This document shows positions 22,141-33,989 of a stretch of 64,000 nt of DNA, one piece after another (position 1 is the stretch's first letter; every line of letters begins with the position of its first letter). Both the position numbers and the translations under genes were made by a program. The notes under the pieces are model-generated. The model did no database searches. It had not been told where the DNA came from and was given only the letters and a program-made list of their open reading frames with translations. The stretch is from Dipteris shenzhenensis (Eukaryota; Polypodiophyta; Polypodiopsida; Gleicheniales): the NCBI GenBank assembly GCA_047967505.1, contig CM106538.1, one strand, 5' to 3'.

Positions 22141-25100
22141 TGCCACAACATGGCTGGATGTCGTCGCGATGATGATGACCTCGATGCAGAGGCTAACAAT
22201 TTCTTTAATCACAGAAATAATAACAATCAAGGCAGGCACCTCCTAGAAAAACTGAAGCTTCCCAAATATAATGGTAGGGGAGATCCACCCCGTTTCCTCT
22301 AGCATTTTGATGCCCCATTCCGAGCAGGTGGAGATCATTCCCATGAAACCAAGGTGGCCTGGTTTCCCATGGCCTTAACTAATGAAGCATCTGAATGGTA
22401 CCTAGACCTTCTAGTGGAAGAGCAAGCCACGTGGGACCTACTTTAATAGAATTCAAAAGGCACTTTCAAACGGAGAGGCTACAAGATGATCCCGCTCTCC
22501 AATTAAGCAAGATTGAACAAGGCCGTCGAGAAGACGTATACACGTACTTGGGCAAGATGAAAAGATTAATCGCCAAATGTGACCCATGCCCCGATGCAAA
22601 GTATCTCAAGGCCTGGTTCATTGCGGGACTAAGGAAGAAAATCTGGAAGGATATGAAAAAGATTAGCAGCTATGAAATGTTCAGTGTTGCTCATGCGGTA
22701 GCCATTGACATCGAGGATGGCATGACCGACTCTGACACTAGCAGTGATGATGGCAAATCCAATGCACGAGATAAGTGCTCTAAAAAGGGCAAATCCAAGT
22801 CCACTGCCAAAACATCAAATGAAGATCACCTAGAGACCATGACCATGAAGCTAAAAGAAGACATGATGCAGGACATGGAACAAAAGCTTCACTTGTCTCA
22901 ACTGCCACCTCAGACTTATCCACGGTGAGAAAATGTTTGGTGTCCACACTGCATGACCAATCATATAGCAAATGAGTGCCCGATCCTAAGAGCCAGGATC
23001 ACTGCACAAGCAAATCCACCACTAAGGTTGTGGTGCCATATCTGCGTCATTGGTGGCCATGATGAAAACAATTGCATCTTCAACTTCGCGACAACCCGCC
23101 TTGACCTCAACAATACCAACCAGCACCCATGCTAGTGTACAAGCAACCAGCACTTGCACAAGTGCCCCCAACTTTGAGGCTAAATCCTGTTCCTATTGGG
23201 ACACAAGTCGCACAATTACTCAAGAATCTGAATCCACAACCATATCCAAGAGTGCCAATTCTAGCTCCTCAGGAAGTTCCAATACATCAATTGCAAGCCG
23301 AGGAAGTAGACTCGCCATTTGAGTATGAAGCAGAGTACCTAGTGTACTATGTAGAAGGCACAGAGGGACTAATACCAGTCTATGCAAATCAAGTACATCC
23401 CAACACATATCGAGCACCAATCAAGTGCTACAGTTGTGGAGAAAATCACTAGATCGCAGAGTGCCCTCATCGTGGTAGCCCCACTACTTTCCAACCACTC
23501 TGTAGAGATTATGGCATAGGACATGCCTGAATGGATTGTCCCATGAAAAATAATGTCCCATAACAAACAGAGGTTAAGCCTGACATCCTAATCGGCATCA
23601 TTGGGGTGTACCATCAAAGTCAAAGGCTGGCAAGTATAATATCACAACCTGTGAATGTAATTACACACCAGCAGAAAGAGGCCACCAAGGACCCTAGAAT
23701 TCCAATCCAGCCAAAGCGACTTCTTAAAAAAGAAAGCACAAGTGCCTGCACCTCTGCCAAGCAATGAGCAGCCAAGCTCATCCACATCATCCCCGAGCCT
23801 CAAATAAAAGATGTTCCATACCCAAATGTAGAGGTGGATAAGGCTCGTTTTTAGGCACTTCAACAATGGGTATAAAAGGAACAAGCTCAATTTGAGGCTG
23901 AGAAACAAGCTCAAGACCCAATCCAGTGACTTGGCCCCACAAAGTATTGATATTGTACTCGAGCCTCTGTTCCAACAACAGACTCCACAACATAATGTAC
24001 CGCCATGTCAACTTGAAGGAGCCGCAATCTCTAGCATCCTGAGTTGCCCTGTGTCAATTCCCATCGGAATCCTCCTACGGAAGTGTCCCAAACTCTGGGA
24101 GAGTTTCAAAGGCTAGATTGAACTCGCAAATCCCCCTCCACCTATGGACGACATCGAAGATATCCCTGTGTGGATGGGTGAGAGAGATGACATACGCAAC
24201 ATTACTATGCCTTTGATCCACAAGGCATATAATGAAGTCCAAGCCATAGTGGATGGTGGAGCAGGTGTAAATGTCCTATCAAAGAAGCTCTACGATGAAT
24301 GGGATCTCCCACCAATGCAAAAGGCTAATTTTAACATACACCTTGCCGATGATTCACGGGCTAAACCCTTGGGAATAGTGAATGGCGTGTCCACAAAAGT
24401 CACAAGAGTCTGTTTTTCCCTTCAATTCACAATCTTGGATCTTCCCAAAAAATCCTATCAAATATTACTGGGACGTCCTTGGTTACGGGAAGCATCAGCC
24501 CTCCATGACTGGGGAAGTGATAGACTAACAATCCAAAATTGTGACACCGTAGTCAGGGTGAATGTGGGGACAGGAGCTATTAAACCAATTGTTCCTAAAG
24601 CGTTGGATGACATGTCTTCAACGACAATCTCAAGAAATCAACTCCCCTGCAATAGCATGCCATAGCAGGCGATTCACAAAGCAATGTCAATAACTGGATA
24701 CAAACATCGGCAACCATCGACAACTACCATTCATTAGACCCCATCTTCTCACAAATAGGTGCTATGGTGCTATAGGTAGATCCTCCACTCACACATGAAG
24801 AACCAATTGATCTAGAGGTGCCATTCTTTATTGGCTGACCTCGAGTGGGATAATGAACATAAAGAAGGTACCCATTCCAATGATGACTCAGATTTTCCTT
24901 GGGACCTTGAAACTGAGGTGGAGAATGCTAAAATTGAAGATCAAATCTTTGATAATGACTTAGTCATTTTGCATGCCCTAATGGTGGTCGAGCTCCCAAA
25001 AGTTGAGCCTCCAAAGTTGAATAATAGCAAAAGATCCCGCAAGAAAGCTGAAGGAGGAAATCGCAGAAAAGCCAAGGCTGAACACTTCAATGAATTTGAA

Positions 25101-25436
25101 CGAGTCTGTTGAATTGTATCTTGCAAAGCTAGCTCCCTCAAAATCAGAACCACTGCCTCTTGAATGGTCCCCTGAGGGACTGGAAGGAGTATGCACAGCA
25201 AATGAAGCCCTACTTGGGAACACCTTACCAGTGGAAAAGTTACTCCACAGTTCCCAACATAAGAAGTTTCAAAAATATAAGCCACATGTGCAGGTGAAGC
25301 TCGATCAAGAGACTTTAGAGAAAGAAAGTCAAAAAGAGCCTAACAAATTGGTAAATGAAACTATGCCACCTAGTACACATGGCGCATGTCAGGCTAGTTC
25401 AACACCATCAGAGGCTGATCTTCAAGAAGTGTCGGA
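22141..25436 (+). pseudogene. Ty3/gypsy gag-protease relic
   Basis: Gag begins near 22151 (MAGCRRDDDD), with the retrotransposon gag core about 22250-22720: KLPKYNGRGDPP, EASEWYLDLL, IEFKRHFQTERL. It is followed by a Lys/Ser-rich basic segment, a Cys-rich stretch (WCPHCMTNHIANECP) and a CCHC knuckle (CYSCGENH ... AEC, 23430-23465). The aspartic protease has AIVDGGAGVNVLS (about 24245-24285) and ILLGRPWL downstream. Several stops and frameshifts break it, for example TAG at 22300, TGA at 22927 and TAG at 23451. Reverse transcriptase is missing. At 25437 the sequence passes directly into the LTR of a truncated Copia-A copy, so the element was interrupted there. The DGGAGVN active site is typical of some plant gypsy lineages. 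Confidence 0.82.
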
Positions 25437-26446
25437 TGTGAAGAGAGTGGGAGAGAAGGAAGGAGTCTCACTTGCAGCTTTCTCACATACACAATGGGGG
25501 AATATACACAAAGGTGGAGGTTGAAAACAGTTTTCCTCTTCTTAGTTGTGAAAGCCAAAAGAACTCTAAGTACAAAAGAATATGTGAACCCTATATGTGG
25601 GTCTCAAACCAAAATCAGCTAACTAAGGTGGCATACTAACTGAGCCACTAACTAGAGTACATAAAGATAGCTATCATCCAGCTATTATTCATGGCCGGTG
25701 TACCAACCGCATCTGCAGCTAACAAGTCGGTGACATAAATGCACAACAATCACCCTGGCATATCACGAGTGGAGCTTGATATCTCAACACTCCCCCTTGA
25801 GCTCAATCCCAATTCTTGCACACCAAGCAGGTCTCTAAACTTGCACAGCTTCTCTACACCCAATGCCTTCGTGAATATGTCAGCTAGCTAATCCTCTGTG
25901 CTGATATAAACTAGATCAATAAACCTACTAGAACCTTCTCCTACACATAGTGATAATGCACCTCAATGTGCTTTGTTCTAGCATGATAGACTGGGTTATT
26001 TGCCAAGTGTATACTGCTCATGTTGTCACAATAAATGACAACTGGCCCATCTGTAGAATGATGCATATCATAAAGTAGCTTATGTAACCTAGCTACCTCA
26101 CATGCAACCATTGCTGCACCCCTGTACTTAGCCTCTATGCTCGACAAGGCAACTGTAGGATGTTTCTTGCTGCTCCAAGTGACTGCAGCACTCCCAAAAG
26201 AGAACATATATCCACTTGTATATTGTCTATCAGAAATACTACCAGCCCAATCAGCATCAGTGTATCCATGCAACTGTATTTGAACCCCAGTCTCATAAAA
26301 TAGTCCATACTGCAATGTGGACTTCACATACCTCAGTATGCGTCGAGACACATCCAAATGCGGTTTCCTTGGAGCCTGCATAAGCTGACTTACCAACCCA
26401 ACAACATAGCTCAAATCTAGCCTGGTAATAGTCATATAAATCAAAT
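25437..26446 (-). mobile_element. truncated Copia-A copy: 3' LTR plus RNase H end
   Basis: An LTR (25437-25789) with the same ends and body as the Copia-A LTRs is followed by the polypurine tract and about 650 bp of the RNase H and C-terminal pol region. The latter reads to the YMTITRPDLSY equivalent and stops abruptly near 26446, where similarity to Copia-A (position about 948) ends. The pol part has a frameshift near 25940 and several substitutions. This older copy is inserted in the gypsy gag-protease relic; the left flank is TCGGA. Confidence 0.92.
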
Positions 26447-27701
26447 TAACTGTGCCAGCTTGGTGGCCACAGACGTGGCTGATGAGAGCCACCACCACCA
26501 GGCAATAATTACCACAAAAGTAAATCATGAAGACTAATCACTCATTACCATGCACTCTAGTACTCTATTGAGCATGCAAGCCCAGTGATTGGCAATTAGC
26601 CGTGCATGCAAGCCCAGTGGTGGTAACTAAAAGGTGAGTAATTGCAGGCCTATGGTGGCTTGTAATTAACTTCCATCCTGGTAGAATCTTAGATGCCACC
26701 ATAGACATGGTTGGTAATCTTAGATGCCACCTTCAACCTTCATGCCAAAATTTGCTCAATTTGCCTTGGCAAGAGACGTCTTGAATAGTTTGTTCTTCTT
26801 CCACTCCTTACTCTGTCTAGTCCTTAGCATCATATCTGGTTTCAAAACTCTTACTCTATTCCTTGGCATCATATCTTCCTCTCTCCAATCCTTGGTATTG
26901 TATTTGGTTTGGAAGTTCTTATTTTTCCCACATTCTTCTCAAGTTTGAGTATACTCAAGATTCATTAAATGTATGGATTTCATGACTCTAGTCATCTAAC
27001 CTTACAATACATTTATCTCTCTCTTTTTGATATCATTGCTTTCTTAGTCTTAACATTAATTTCAAGTTGATTGGCACTACTTGCTCCGATTTTGCTTCAT
27101 TGACATAGCTATCATAGACCATTCCCTAGTAGAATTGCCAAAAATGTTGGTGGTCTTTTTTTCCTTCTTGATTGACTAGAATTTAGATGCTTAGATTGTG
27201 CATGCTCTCATCAAGATGCCCTCTCTTGAACTCCTTTATTGGCCCAATGTAGTGCTTAGTTGCAGGGGAAATGAGCATCTACTAAAACCCAGGTTACTAT
27301 AATGTGGATAGAGCCAGATGGAGATGGGTAAAATGACCATGTGACAAAATCCAAAGGGAGAGAGAGTAGGTGGAAACACAAACTTGTATTATTCAAGAGG
27401 GTTATTATAGCCCATTACAACAATTTTTATCTATGTGTTAAGATATGTGTACAATAGTGCTTTGTGTATACAAGTGGTAAAAGTGCTCACTAACTCTCAC
27501 TCTCACCTTGGCTCTAGTCCCACAACATAAGTTAAAGTACATAGTTTTAGCATTGGCAACAATAGCACAATAATAGTATCAACATCTTGTTCCTCATCAA
27601 TGTTGTGCCTTATTTAGGAGAAGTGTGTGGGTCCATCAATTTAGTTGCATGTGCACACTACCACTTTGTGATCTCCTTGGTGCACTTTACCATACAACAA
27701 C
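26447..27701. other. no gene recognised
   Basis: Contains short direct repeats (GCATGCAAGCCCAGTG at 26573 and 26606; ATCTTAGATGCCACC at 26687 and 26716) and otherwise unremarkable AT-rich DNA. It may hold an old LTR fragment but none could be delimited. Confidence 0.4.
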
Positions 27702-27817
27702 TGTTGTCTCTGTGCCAACATGGACTTAGGTAGTACAGAATGTGTGTGTAAAGTAGCCGGCAAAGCTTTGCTTATACTTGCATAAGGCTAGAAATAATCC
27801 CTCTTAGAAATCCAACT

Positions 27818-28140
27818 TGCATGTTCTACATGCAAGTTCTACATATGATTCCTACATGCAACTCCTACATGCGAGTTCTACATGCAACTCCTACATGTGA
27901 GTTCTACGTGCAACTCCTACATGTGAGTTCTACATGAAAGTTCTACATGCATGTTCTACATCCAACTCCTACATGCAACTCCTATATGTGAGTTCTACAT
28001 GCATTTTCTACATGCAACTCCTACATGCGAGTTTTACATGCAACTCCTACATGCAACTTGCAACTTCTACATGCAACTTCCATATGCAAGTTCTACATGT
28101 AGAGAGAGAATTTCTTACAATTCCTACATGCAGAGAGAGA
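27818..28140. repeat. minisatellite in LTR U3
   Basis: About 18-20 irregular copies of a 15-17-bp unit, ACTCCTACATGCAACTC or AGTTCTACATGC. The same array, reverse-complemented and with a different copy order, is in the second LTR at 41900-42245. Confidence 0.9.
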
Positions 28141-28154
28141 AGCTCTCCAACTTG

Positions 28155-28162
28155 TATAAATA
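28155..28162 (+). promoter_or_regulatory. LTR TATA box
   Basis: TATAAATA downstream of the minisatellite, conserved in the inverted LTR copy (minus strand, near 41876). This is the likely core promoter of the Tat-like element. Confidence 0.6.
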
Positions 28163-28316
28163 CCCCATAATGGAATGAAGCCCACACTCTTTGGGGAATT
28201 GTCTCAAGTGTCCATGCTTCCTTGCACTCCACGTCCAAAAGCATGTCCTAACCTTGCAGTTTCTCCTCCCCTCTCCTCAACCTTGCAACCCATCCTCTCC
28301 CTCTCCTCCTCCCTTC

Positions 28317-28422
28317 TCCTCCTCCCTCCTCCTCCTCCTCCTCCTCCTCCTCCTCCTCCTCCTCCTCTCTCCTCCTCCCTTCTCCTCATCCCTCCTCCTC
28401 CTCCTCCTCCCTCTTCTTTCCC
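28317..28422. repeat. CTC microsatellite within the LTR
   Basis: Nearly pure (CTC)n with a few interruptions. It matches the GGA-rich tract at 41600-41700 in the inverted LTR, so it was part of the LTR before the two copies separated. Confidence 0.9.
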
Positions 28423-28516
28423 CCTGCTCTTACACCTTCTTCCTCTCCCACTCCTATGCTCCCCCTAAAGCCTTAGCTCCTCAACCCTTAACCTCCATGA
28501 TCTACAAGGGAGACGA

Positions 28517-28712
28517 TGTTGAGAGTTGTGGTGCCATGAGCACATGTAGAGCAAAGGTTATCTCAAGATTCTCTTTATGAGTCCGAGATAATATATCTTG
28601 GAACCTAATTGACTTGAGGTACATGTCATGAGCACTCTCTTCATCATGTTTCCACATAGGTTCCATCCACCTTAGGGTGCTCCATAGATCCTGAGGCACA
28701 CATGTTTTGTCA
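28517..28712 (+). repeat. 5' LTR of the LARD-like element, promoter deleted
   Basis: Matches 30635-30959 at both ends but lacks about 125 bp in the middle. The missing part includes the TATA box (CTATAAAAGG) present in the 3' LTR. Confidence 0.9.
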
Positions 28713-28724
28713 TGGTATTAGAGC
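28713..28724 (+). other. primer binding site of the LARD-like element
   Basis: TGGTATTAGAGC directly after the 5' LTR, one base different from the standard tRNA-Met site used by Copia-A. Confidence 0.88.
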
Positions 28725-30457
28725 TTAGGTTTAGTCTCCTAGATTAGTTGTGGGCTTGCCTTAGAAGCACATGTTTTCTCCTAGGTTAGTTTTAGTTTTT
28801 AGTTTTCTAGATTGAAAGAATTCCCTCCATGAAAATTTGAGATATTTCTGTTCTTGTGAGAGAGAGAGAGAGAGAGAGAGAGAAAGATTCATGTTCATGC
28901 CTCTTGAGTGATTGTTCATGTTAGAGATTTGCTAAGAGATCCTTGTGTTTGAGAGAGATTTGAGAGAAAAGCTTTCGACAGGGAGAGAGAGCCCGAAGCT
29001 CTACCAAACCCCACACATCCAAGCTTTTCCTACATGCAACCTCAGCCGAAATGCAAGCAAAGAGCTCTTGCAACTCTCTCCAACAACAGTGGGCAACAGA
29101 TGACTAGCAGACACAATGCTCCACCCAAGCCAACATTTAACTCCTAAGCAGCTATGAGCTCCTCAGCCAAACTCTGCAAATGCACCTCGGCTGCATATAG
29201 CCAGCAAAGCATATCCCTTCACGTGGCTAAATCTCCAACAGCGCCTCCAACATCGGTTGCACACAACAACGGATCTCCAGTGCCTTAAGCCCTTCTCAAA
29301 GGCCAGAGAGATCGGAAGCACTTCACACAGCCCACAACTCTGCAGCTCTTCCATTAGCTATGAATGCTTGAGATAGCAGTGCCGCCTTGCTCTCCCTAGC
29401 CTCCAGTCTCCTCAGCAAGTTACTCCAGAAGCTTCTGAGCCAGTCGCCAGTCAACAGTACCTCCTCGAGCAGCCACCACGGGCTTCATATCCAAGATGGG
29501 CTTTCTCAACACACAGCCCTTCTGTAGCTCTAGGCTTCAAGACTGACTCCCTATTGACAATGCGTGTCACAAGGTGATGCCTCTGCTTCATCGACGACTC
29601 CACCTCATTGAGCGCAGAGCACCTCTTCAATGAGGGACTTTCAATAGCCGCCTATCGACCACTTGCACAAGCCACAACTCCACTTCTCCAAACGAGGCGA
29701 CGGCTCTGCGATCCTCCATCGTTGTCCGCATCGTCGACATTGAGAGAAGCTTCAAATCTTTTCTCTGTTTTCTCCCTAAGGTTAGACCTTTGGAAAATGA
29801 CACATGGCACATTTGGAACCAAACCTACGTTAGCTGCCATGTCACCTAACCACAGGGTGTACCCTAGGCCAAGAAATAGCCACGTGGCAGATAGATTTGA
29901 GCTCTAGTCAAGTTACAACCATGGTTAGGTTTAAGGTTAGTTATGACACATGGCATAGTTCTACCTAAGCACAGAGTCCCTTGCTAAGCACAGTATGGAA
30001 TTCAACATGTGAATCCCTGTGCCACATCATCAAGACCCCTCTTCTTCACAAAAACTTTGACAAGCTGTAACTTGTAATCCAGGAAGAATTTGCACACGCT
30101 CCAAAAAGGAAAAGTGATCGTCTTTTTGAGCTCTATGCACCTATCAGATCAGAATGATTGTTAGCAATTAGACACTACCATTGAAGCAAAATAAAGCTCA
30201 TGGTAAGACCTTTGTAACAAATGAGAAATCAACGCATGAATGCACAAGGCATGCAGAAAGCACAAGTGCATGAGATGACCATAGCATGAAGCATGGCATC
30301 CACACATAAAGCATCAAGGCACATGGAAGAACAAATCATCATGCATGAAGCTACACCAAGCAAAGAAGCAAATGCCATCGTCATCAAGCCATGAGCAGAA
30401 TGATAGGAACAACATGTATTGAGAAACAAAAACCTTGCCAACCTTGCCTATGTTTTG

Positions 30458-30634
30458 TAAATCAAGCCTGACCACCTGAGAGTAGCTATGAAAGCACCCA
30501 GGGGAGGTATCGACATGTAGAAACCACACTTGACCACCTTAAGTAGCAATACATGCACTAAGGGGAGGTGATGGATTTGTAACTCACTTCTGACCCCCTT
30601 GCAGTAGCCAAAGGATCATGGCACCAAGGGGAGG
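30458..30634 (+). repeat. triplicated polypurine-tract region
   Basis: Three imperfect tandem copies, about 60-80 bp each, of a block containing TGACCACCTT ... AGTAGC and ending in a purine run (CAGGGGAGGT, AAGGGGAGGTG, AAGGGGAGGTG). The last abuts the 3' LTR and is the functional polypurine tract position. Confidence 0.82.
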
Positions 30635-30959
30635 TGTTGAAAGTTGTGGTGCCATGAGCACATGTACAACAAAGGTATGAATAAAGGGCAAGCTGCCACA
30701 TGGCATGAAGGAGATATCCCACATGTGAGCAAGCATATGGATGTAAGTACCCTCACCTATAAAAGGGAGGTTCATTTGAAGTAATATCAATCAAGCACTT
30801 TGCACTATCTCAAGATTCTCTTTATAAGTCCAAGCTAATCTATGTTGGAACCTAATTGACTTGAGGTACATGTCATGAGCACTCTTTTCATCATGTTTCC
30901 ACATAGGTTCCATCCACCTTAGAGTGCTCCATAGATCCTGAGGCACACATGTTTTGTCA
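30635..30959 (+). repeat. 3' LTR of the LARD-like element
   Basis: 325 bp from TGTTGAAAG to TTTTGTCA, with a TATA box (CTATAAAAGG) near 30760. It is the fuller of the two LTRs. Confidence 0.9.
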
Positions 30960-31423
30960 GATGAGTTCTCCACCATGTCCTCTACCCTGAACCTTGGATC
31001 CTCCTTCTACCCCTGGAATCTCTTCTAAACTCTGGACCTCTTTCTAAACCTTGGAATATCCCTCTAAGTGTTGAGCCTCCTTCTAAGCCTTGAACCTCCT
31101 TTTAAACCTTGGAATCTCCTTCTGAACCTTGGAACCCCCTTCTAACCCTTAAACTCCTCCTAAACCCTACAACCCCCAATGAAGGCGAAAGCCTTCATTA
31201 CCTCAACCATAATGATACACGTTTCTTTTACACATGCATGCAGTATGTTTGCTTACCACACTTAAGCCTACGTCTCTCACCGAAATACAACTTGAGGTCC
31301 TAAGCTACACGTATACTACAAACAACAACCCCGATATATCTGTAGGTGACAAAAAGCCTTGGAACCCTGCATACTAAGAATACCCTACTCTTCCTGCGGA
31401 AGCTGTGGGAAAGAGCCAACATT

Positions 31424-31440
31424 TGGTGCCGCTGTCGGGG
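31424..31440 (+). other. primer binding site of Tat/Athila-like element
   Basis: TGGTGCCGCTGTCGGGG, close to the TGGCGCCGTTGCCGGGG site used by plant Tat/Athila gypsy elements. It lies two bases after the LTR end. Confidence 0.78.
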
Positions 31441-32319
31441 AGACTAGTGCCTCAAGAAACGAGTAAACATATGTAGGTATGTGTAAAAGAAAAACTACTA
31501 CGAATTTTCATGCACTCAAGGGCAAGGAGAGTAAAATTTTTTCCAACTCTAGCCAAACATATCAACCCCAAGCATCAACCTTAGATTACTACCTTAAGAA
31601 ATTTTCTTTAAAAGAAGCCGCTTGATAAACAAATCAGGCTAGGTGGTTGATACGAATGCGTAGTGCTTGCAATTTTGATCGTTTCACCTTTTTGCAGAAG
31701 AGCAAACTGAGCTAATCATGAAAAGTTATGACTCGGGAAGAGTTTAGGGTTCAAGCCTAAACCTACACCCATTTCCTATAAAAACCCACTCCACCCCCTC
31801 ATTCTTCATCTTTCACATCTTGCCTCCATCCTCTTCCCCATTCCGAGCCCTATGCAAGACACTCCTCCCTCTCCATTGATGACCACCCTACTCCCATCCT
31901 CACATGATGAGTTACTTGGAGCCCATCTCGCAGTGATAACCTAGCCATCCACCCACCATCCATTGGTCCTCAACAATCATGTTACATCGAGAAAGACTTG
32001 GAGAGCGTTCAGGTAACCATCTCTTCCTCCCTTTGGATTTTCGTCAAAGTTTTTCGTCCGTCAAGTTTTTTTTTTCTTTTTTCCCCCTCCCCCTCCCCCT
32101 CCACCATTCCCTCCTCCACCACCCTCCCCTCCATCTCCACCACCCCCTCCCCCCCCCCCCCTCCCTCCATTCCCCCCCCCCCCCCCTCCACCACCACCCC
32201 CCCTCTCCACCACCCTCCCCTCCATCTCCAACACCCCCTTCCATCTCCACCACCCCTCCCCCCCCCTCCCTCCATCCCCCCCCCTCTCTCTTTCTCTCTC
32301 TCTTTACCCTGCTCCCTCT

Positions 32320-32381
<62 letters not shown>

Positions 32382-32455
32382 CCCCCCTTCCCTCCTTTCT
32401 CTCTCTCTCTTTTCCCCCCTCCCTCCTTTCTCTCTCTCTCTCTCTACCCCCCTCC

Positions 32456-32490
<35 letters not shown>

Positions 32491-33135
32491 ACCCCCTCAC
32501 TTACCTCCCTCTTCTCTCTTTCTCTTTCTCTCTCTCTCTCTACACCCCCCTCACTCACCGTCCTCTTCTCTCTCTCTCACTTTCTCTCTCTCTCACTTCT
32601 CTCTCTTCTTTCCCCCCCTCTCTCTCTCTCTCTCTCTTCTTCCCCTCTCTCTCTTCTCCCCCCCCCCTCTCTCTCTCTCCCTCTTTCTGTCTCTTTCGCC
32701 CCCCCCCCCTCACCGGCCGCTCCACTCCCTACCCTAAGGGCATAAAAGCCCCTATTGAAAACTAAGGGCTAAAGCCCTTAGTAAGGGCTTTAAATCCTTG
32801 CCTAAGGCACAGCGACCCTGTGCAACACCTGCCCGCGACAACACAGCCAGTGATGGCGCACGCAGAGCCGCTCGTGGTGGCACAGTCAATGGTGCTGCCT
32901 GCCTCCACCATGCATGCCTCCGCCTTTGAACCCCCTCTGCCTCTGCCATGCCCGCCTCCGCCTCCGACCCCCCTCCGCCTCCGACCGCCTCCAACCCCCC
33001 CTCCTCCACCCTTCACCCCCCCTCGACCACCACCCTTCCCCCCCATCCCCCCGACCCTCCCCTCCTCCATTTGCCCCCTCTATCCCCTCAGACCACCGCT
33101 TACTGCCGTGCGATGCCCCCCCCCTTTACCCAAAA
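31441..33135 (+). other. leader of the Tat-like element with CT-rich tract
   Basis: No gag could be identified after the primer site. A TATA-like TATAAAAA at 31777 precedes a pyrimidine-rich stretch. 32067-32275 is C-rich with CCACC and CTCC repeats; 32283-32710 is mostly (CT)n and CCCCCC runs; 32900-33125 is C-rich. Ser/Pro/Leu-rich ORFs over 250 codons here are read through simple repeats and are not genes. A palindromic AAGGGCTTTA-type repeat lies at 32735-32800. Confidence 0.65.
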
Positions 33136-33470
33136 AAAAAAAAACCTAACCTAAACCTAGGACTAACCCTGGTTAGGTTACATTGACCTAGGTTAGGTTA
33201 GCTTTAACCTAGGTTAGTTAGGTTAACTTTAGGTTAGTTACATGCAGTTAGGTTAGTTTAACTATTGGTTAGTTACACTAACTGGATAGCTAGGTTAGTT
33301 TGATTGTACTAGGTTAGTTCAACTAATTGTGGTTAGTTTAGTTAGCTACAGTTTGTTTAACCATAACTAGGTTAGGTTAGACTAACTGTTAGGCATCTAA
33401 CTAGATAGTTAGGTTAGTTAGACTAACTAAGCCAGTTAGATCAATTGAGCTAGGTCAATTACTACCCCTC
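33136..33470. repeat. TAGGTTAG-type degenerate tandem array
   Basis: About 335 bp built of CTAGGTTAG, GGTTAGTT and AACTAACT units with many substitutions. A poly(A) stretch precedes it at 33129-33142. Related sequence at 21430-21535. Not the plant telomere unit. Confidence 0.75.
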
Positions 33471-33989
33471 AGTTAGACTTAAAGCCCATTCACACCAAAC
33501 CTTAAGACCAAGCCCCTCCCCCCCTCAATATGTGTTTTTTTAAAAGTTATACCTTGAGAGAGATTGAAAGGGAGTGCAAAAATTGATTCCTTCTTCTATC
33601 AACACTACTTCAAGTCTACGCATCAATGGATCATTATTAACTTTAACTTCTCAAACCGCTAACAAAGAAGGAGAGGGTGTGTTGTCTCTTAACTAGCTTG
33701 CAATTTCCAGGCTCCTACTAGGATCAACTACCCCACACATATTCAGAATTCATGCAAGTTATAGATTTATATACCATTCTTTTCTTCTTTTTCCTAAGAC
33801 TAGGCACTTGAATTGGAGTCCCATCTTTGATATCCTTCTCTTGTTCTAGAGAATAGCTTCTACCTTAGATTTGGCATTTGAAAGATAAAGGATAGGTCCT
33901 CCTCAAAGACTTGATCGTTAGAACATTGCCTAAGAATCTCATGTATCCTAGTATTAGCAACTAGGTGAGGATTTCAAGGGCCTTCCTTC

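Larger units (their letters stand above)
28517..30959 (+). mobile_element. non-autonomous LTR retrotransposon (LARD/TRIM-like), complete
   Basis: Bounded by two LTRs (28517-28712 and 30635-30959), with a tRNA-Met-type primer site (28713-28724) and a polypurine tract just before the 3' LTR. The flanking 5-mers GACGA (28512) and GATGA (30960) form a target-site duplication with one mismatch. The second copy of the host LTR shows the empty site, GACAA, at the equivalent place (about 41495). The 1.9-kb internal region has no gag or pol motif; its ORFs are short and unrelated to known families. It must rely on proteins from another element. It carries a GA microsatellite (28859-28882) and a segment of mixed composition (29000-29900) that might be captured host DNA. 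Confidence 0.88.
27702..31421 (+). mobile_element. Tat/Athila-like gypsy LTR, interrupted by a LARD-like element
   Basis: LTR from TGTTGTCTCTGTG (27702) to GAGCCAACA (31421). Without the nested insertion it is about 1.27 kb. It is followed by TGGTGCCGCTGTCGGGG, a primer site like those of Tat/Athila gypsy elements, so this is a 5' LTR in plus orientation. Parts in order: U3 with a CTACATGCAACTC minisatellite, TATA box at 28155, CTC-rich tract, the nested element (28517-30959), a run of CTTGGAACCTCCTTCTAAAC-type repeats (30995-31170), and U5. An inverted copy lies at 41044-42359 and lacks the nested element. Confidence 0.82.

Noticed and set aside
22051-22302. ATG at 22051 as gag start
   Set aside because: The preceding residues are low-complexity and unlike Gag; the start near 22151 (MAGCRR) fits better.
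31979-32765. Two overlapping ORFs over 250 codons rich in Ser, Pro and Leu
   Set aside because: They read through CT and C-rich simple repeats in more than one frame and have no start context or motif.
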